NCBI RefSeq assembly: GCF_001447385.1
Contig: NZ_LLWQ01000125.1
Location: 60 to 64,059, forward strand
Reading direction: 5' to 3'
Length of the DNA: 64,000 nucleotides
Origin: Paracoccus sp. MKU1
Lineage (GTDB): Bacteria; Pseudomonadota; Alphaproteobacteria; Rhodobacterales; Rhodobacteraceae
Position numbers and translations under genes: made by a program. The notes under the pieces are model-generated. The model worked only from the letters and a program-made list of their open reading frames with translations. It was not told where the DNA came from and made no database searches. This document shows, piece by piece, positions 63,601 through 64,000 of this stretch (within the stretch, counting starts at the first letter, position 1; each line of letters begins with the position of its first letter).

Positions 63601-64000
63601 CTATCCGCCCGCCGGCGGGCAGAGCCGCACCTCGGTGCGCCATTCCGCGCAATGCCGGGCCAGTTCCTCGGGCAGGGGCTGGTCGGTGAAGATGGCGTCC
63701 ATTTCGGACAGGCTGGCGATGCGGGCGGGCGCGGGGCGGCCGATCTTGGAATGGTCGGTGACCAGAAAGGTCCGGCGCGACTGGCGCAGGATGGCGCGGC
63801 TGACCCGCACCTCGGCCAGGTCGAAATCCAGCAGGTCTCCGTCATGGTCCAGGGCCGAGGTGCCGATGACCGCGTAATCCACCTTGAACTGCTCGAAGAA
63901 CTGAGTGGTCAGTTCCCCCACCAGCCCGCCGTCCGAACGGCGCAGCGCGCCGCCCGCCACCATGATCTCGCAACCCGGATTGGCCAGCAGGATATTGGCG
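63601..64000 (-). CDS. DeoR-family transcriptional regulator, C-terminal part (runs off the right edge)
   Basis: The visible C-terminal portion reads ANILLANPGCEIMVAGGALRRSDGGLVG, FEQFKVDYAVIGTSALDHDGDLLDFDLAEVRVSRAILRQSRRTFLVTDHSKIGRPAPARIASLSEMDAIFTDQPLPEELARH, the sugar-phosphate sensor half of DeoR/GlpR proteins. The N-terminal helix-turn-helix is outside the window. It is convergent with kynureninase, with 4 bp between the stops. Confidence 0.87.
   Translation of the reverse strand, partial: ANILLANPGCEIMVAGGALRRSDGGLVGELTTQFFEQFKVDYAVIGTSALDHDGDLLDFDLAEVRVSRAILRQSRRTFLVTDHSKIGRPAPARIASLSEMDAIFTDQPLPEELARHCAEWRTEVRLCPPAGG

Overview
The window is GC-rich DNA with tightly overlapping operons. 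Several features point to an alphaproteobacterium of the order Rhodobacterales, most likely Paracoccus or a close relative: TamAB, a LolA-type carrier, FtsK, a modEABC operon, a CtrA-like box in a flagellar cluster and kynureninase. This is inferred from gene content and protein style, not from a database match.

Layout. 1-220 is the start of an IS110-family transposase that runs off the left edge. 305-7708 holds glucokinase and the tamA-tamB operon. 7783-10993 is a MarR-controlled EmrAB-type efflux operon with a clear palindromic operator. 11101-17372 has a Tat-exported hydrolase, ftsK with a PLP aminotransferase, and an amidase. 17502-23095 carries a UbiH-type hydroxylase, lolA, a transglycosylase-like lipoprotein and modC-modB-modA-modE with a ModE box. 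23095-32785 carries a thiolase, a structured 380-bp intergenic region, a VUT/YhhQ transporter, a four-gene minus-strand operon (MFS transporter, MepA, esterase-like protein, serine hydrolase), a thioesterase, yggT and recQ. 32850-38151 encodes an RND efflux system with two adaptor proteins.

38323-58689 is a flagellar cluster. fliF-fliH-fliN-fliP run leftward; fliL, a small membrane protein, a MotE-like gene, motA, a small gene, flhA, fliR, flhB and a coiled-coil gene run rightward. The two arms diverge from a region with a CtrA-type box. Inside it, motA is cut at codon 141 by a 10,311-bp integrated element (43339-53649).

The element is bounded by a 10-bp direct repeat. Joining the repeats restores a 288-codon motA reading frame exactly. 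It encodes a tyrosine integrase, small early genes, two divergent Arc-type ribbon-helix-helix regulators with three shared operator-like sites, two zinc-finger proteins, and a head and packaging module: TerL, HNH nuclease, HK97 capsid, protease, portal and connectors. No tail, lysis or recognisable replication gene is seen. This resembles a capsid-forming phage satellite (cf-PICI type) that would borrow tails from a helper phage. Because it sits in the stator gene, integration should switch motility off and precise excision should switch it back on. This is the main discovery of the window.

58690-64000 holds a long gene-poor stretch, a TetR regulator, two tandem I78-type inhibitor lipoproteins, a LacI-type regulator directly in front of kynureninase, and the 3' part of a DeoR-type regulator that runs off the right edge.
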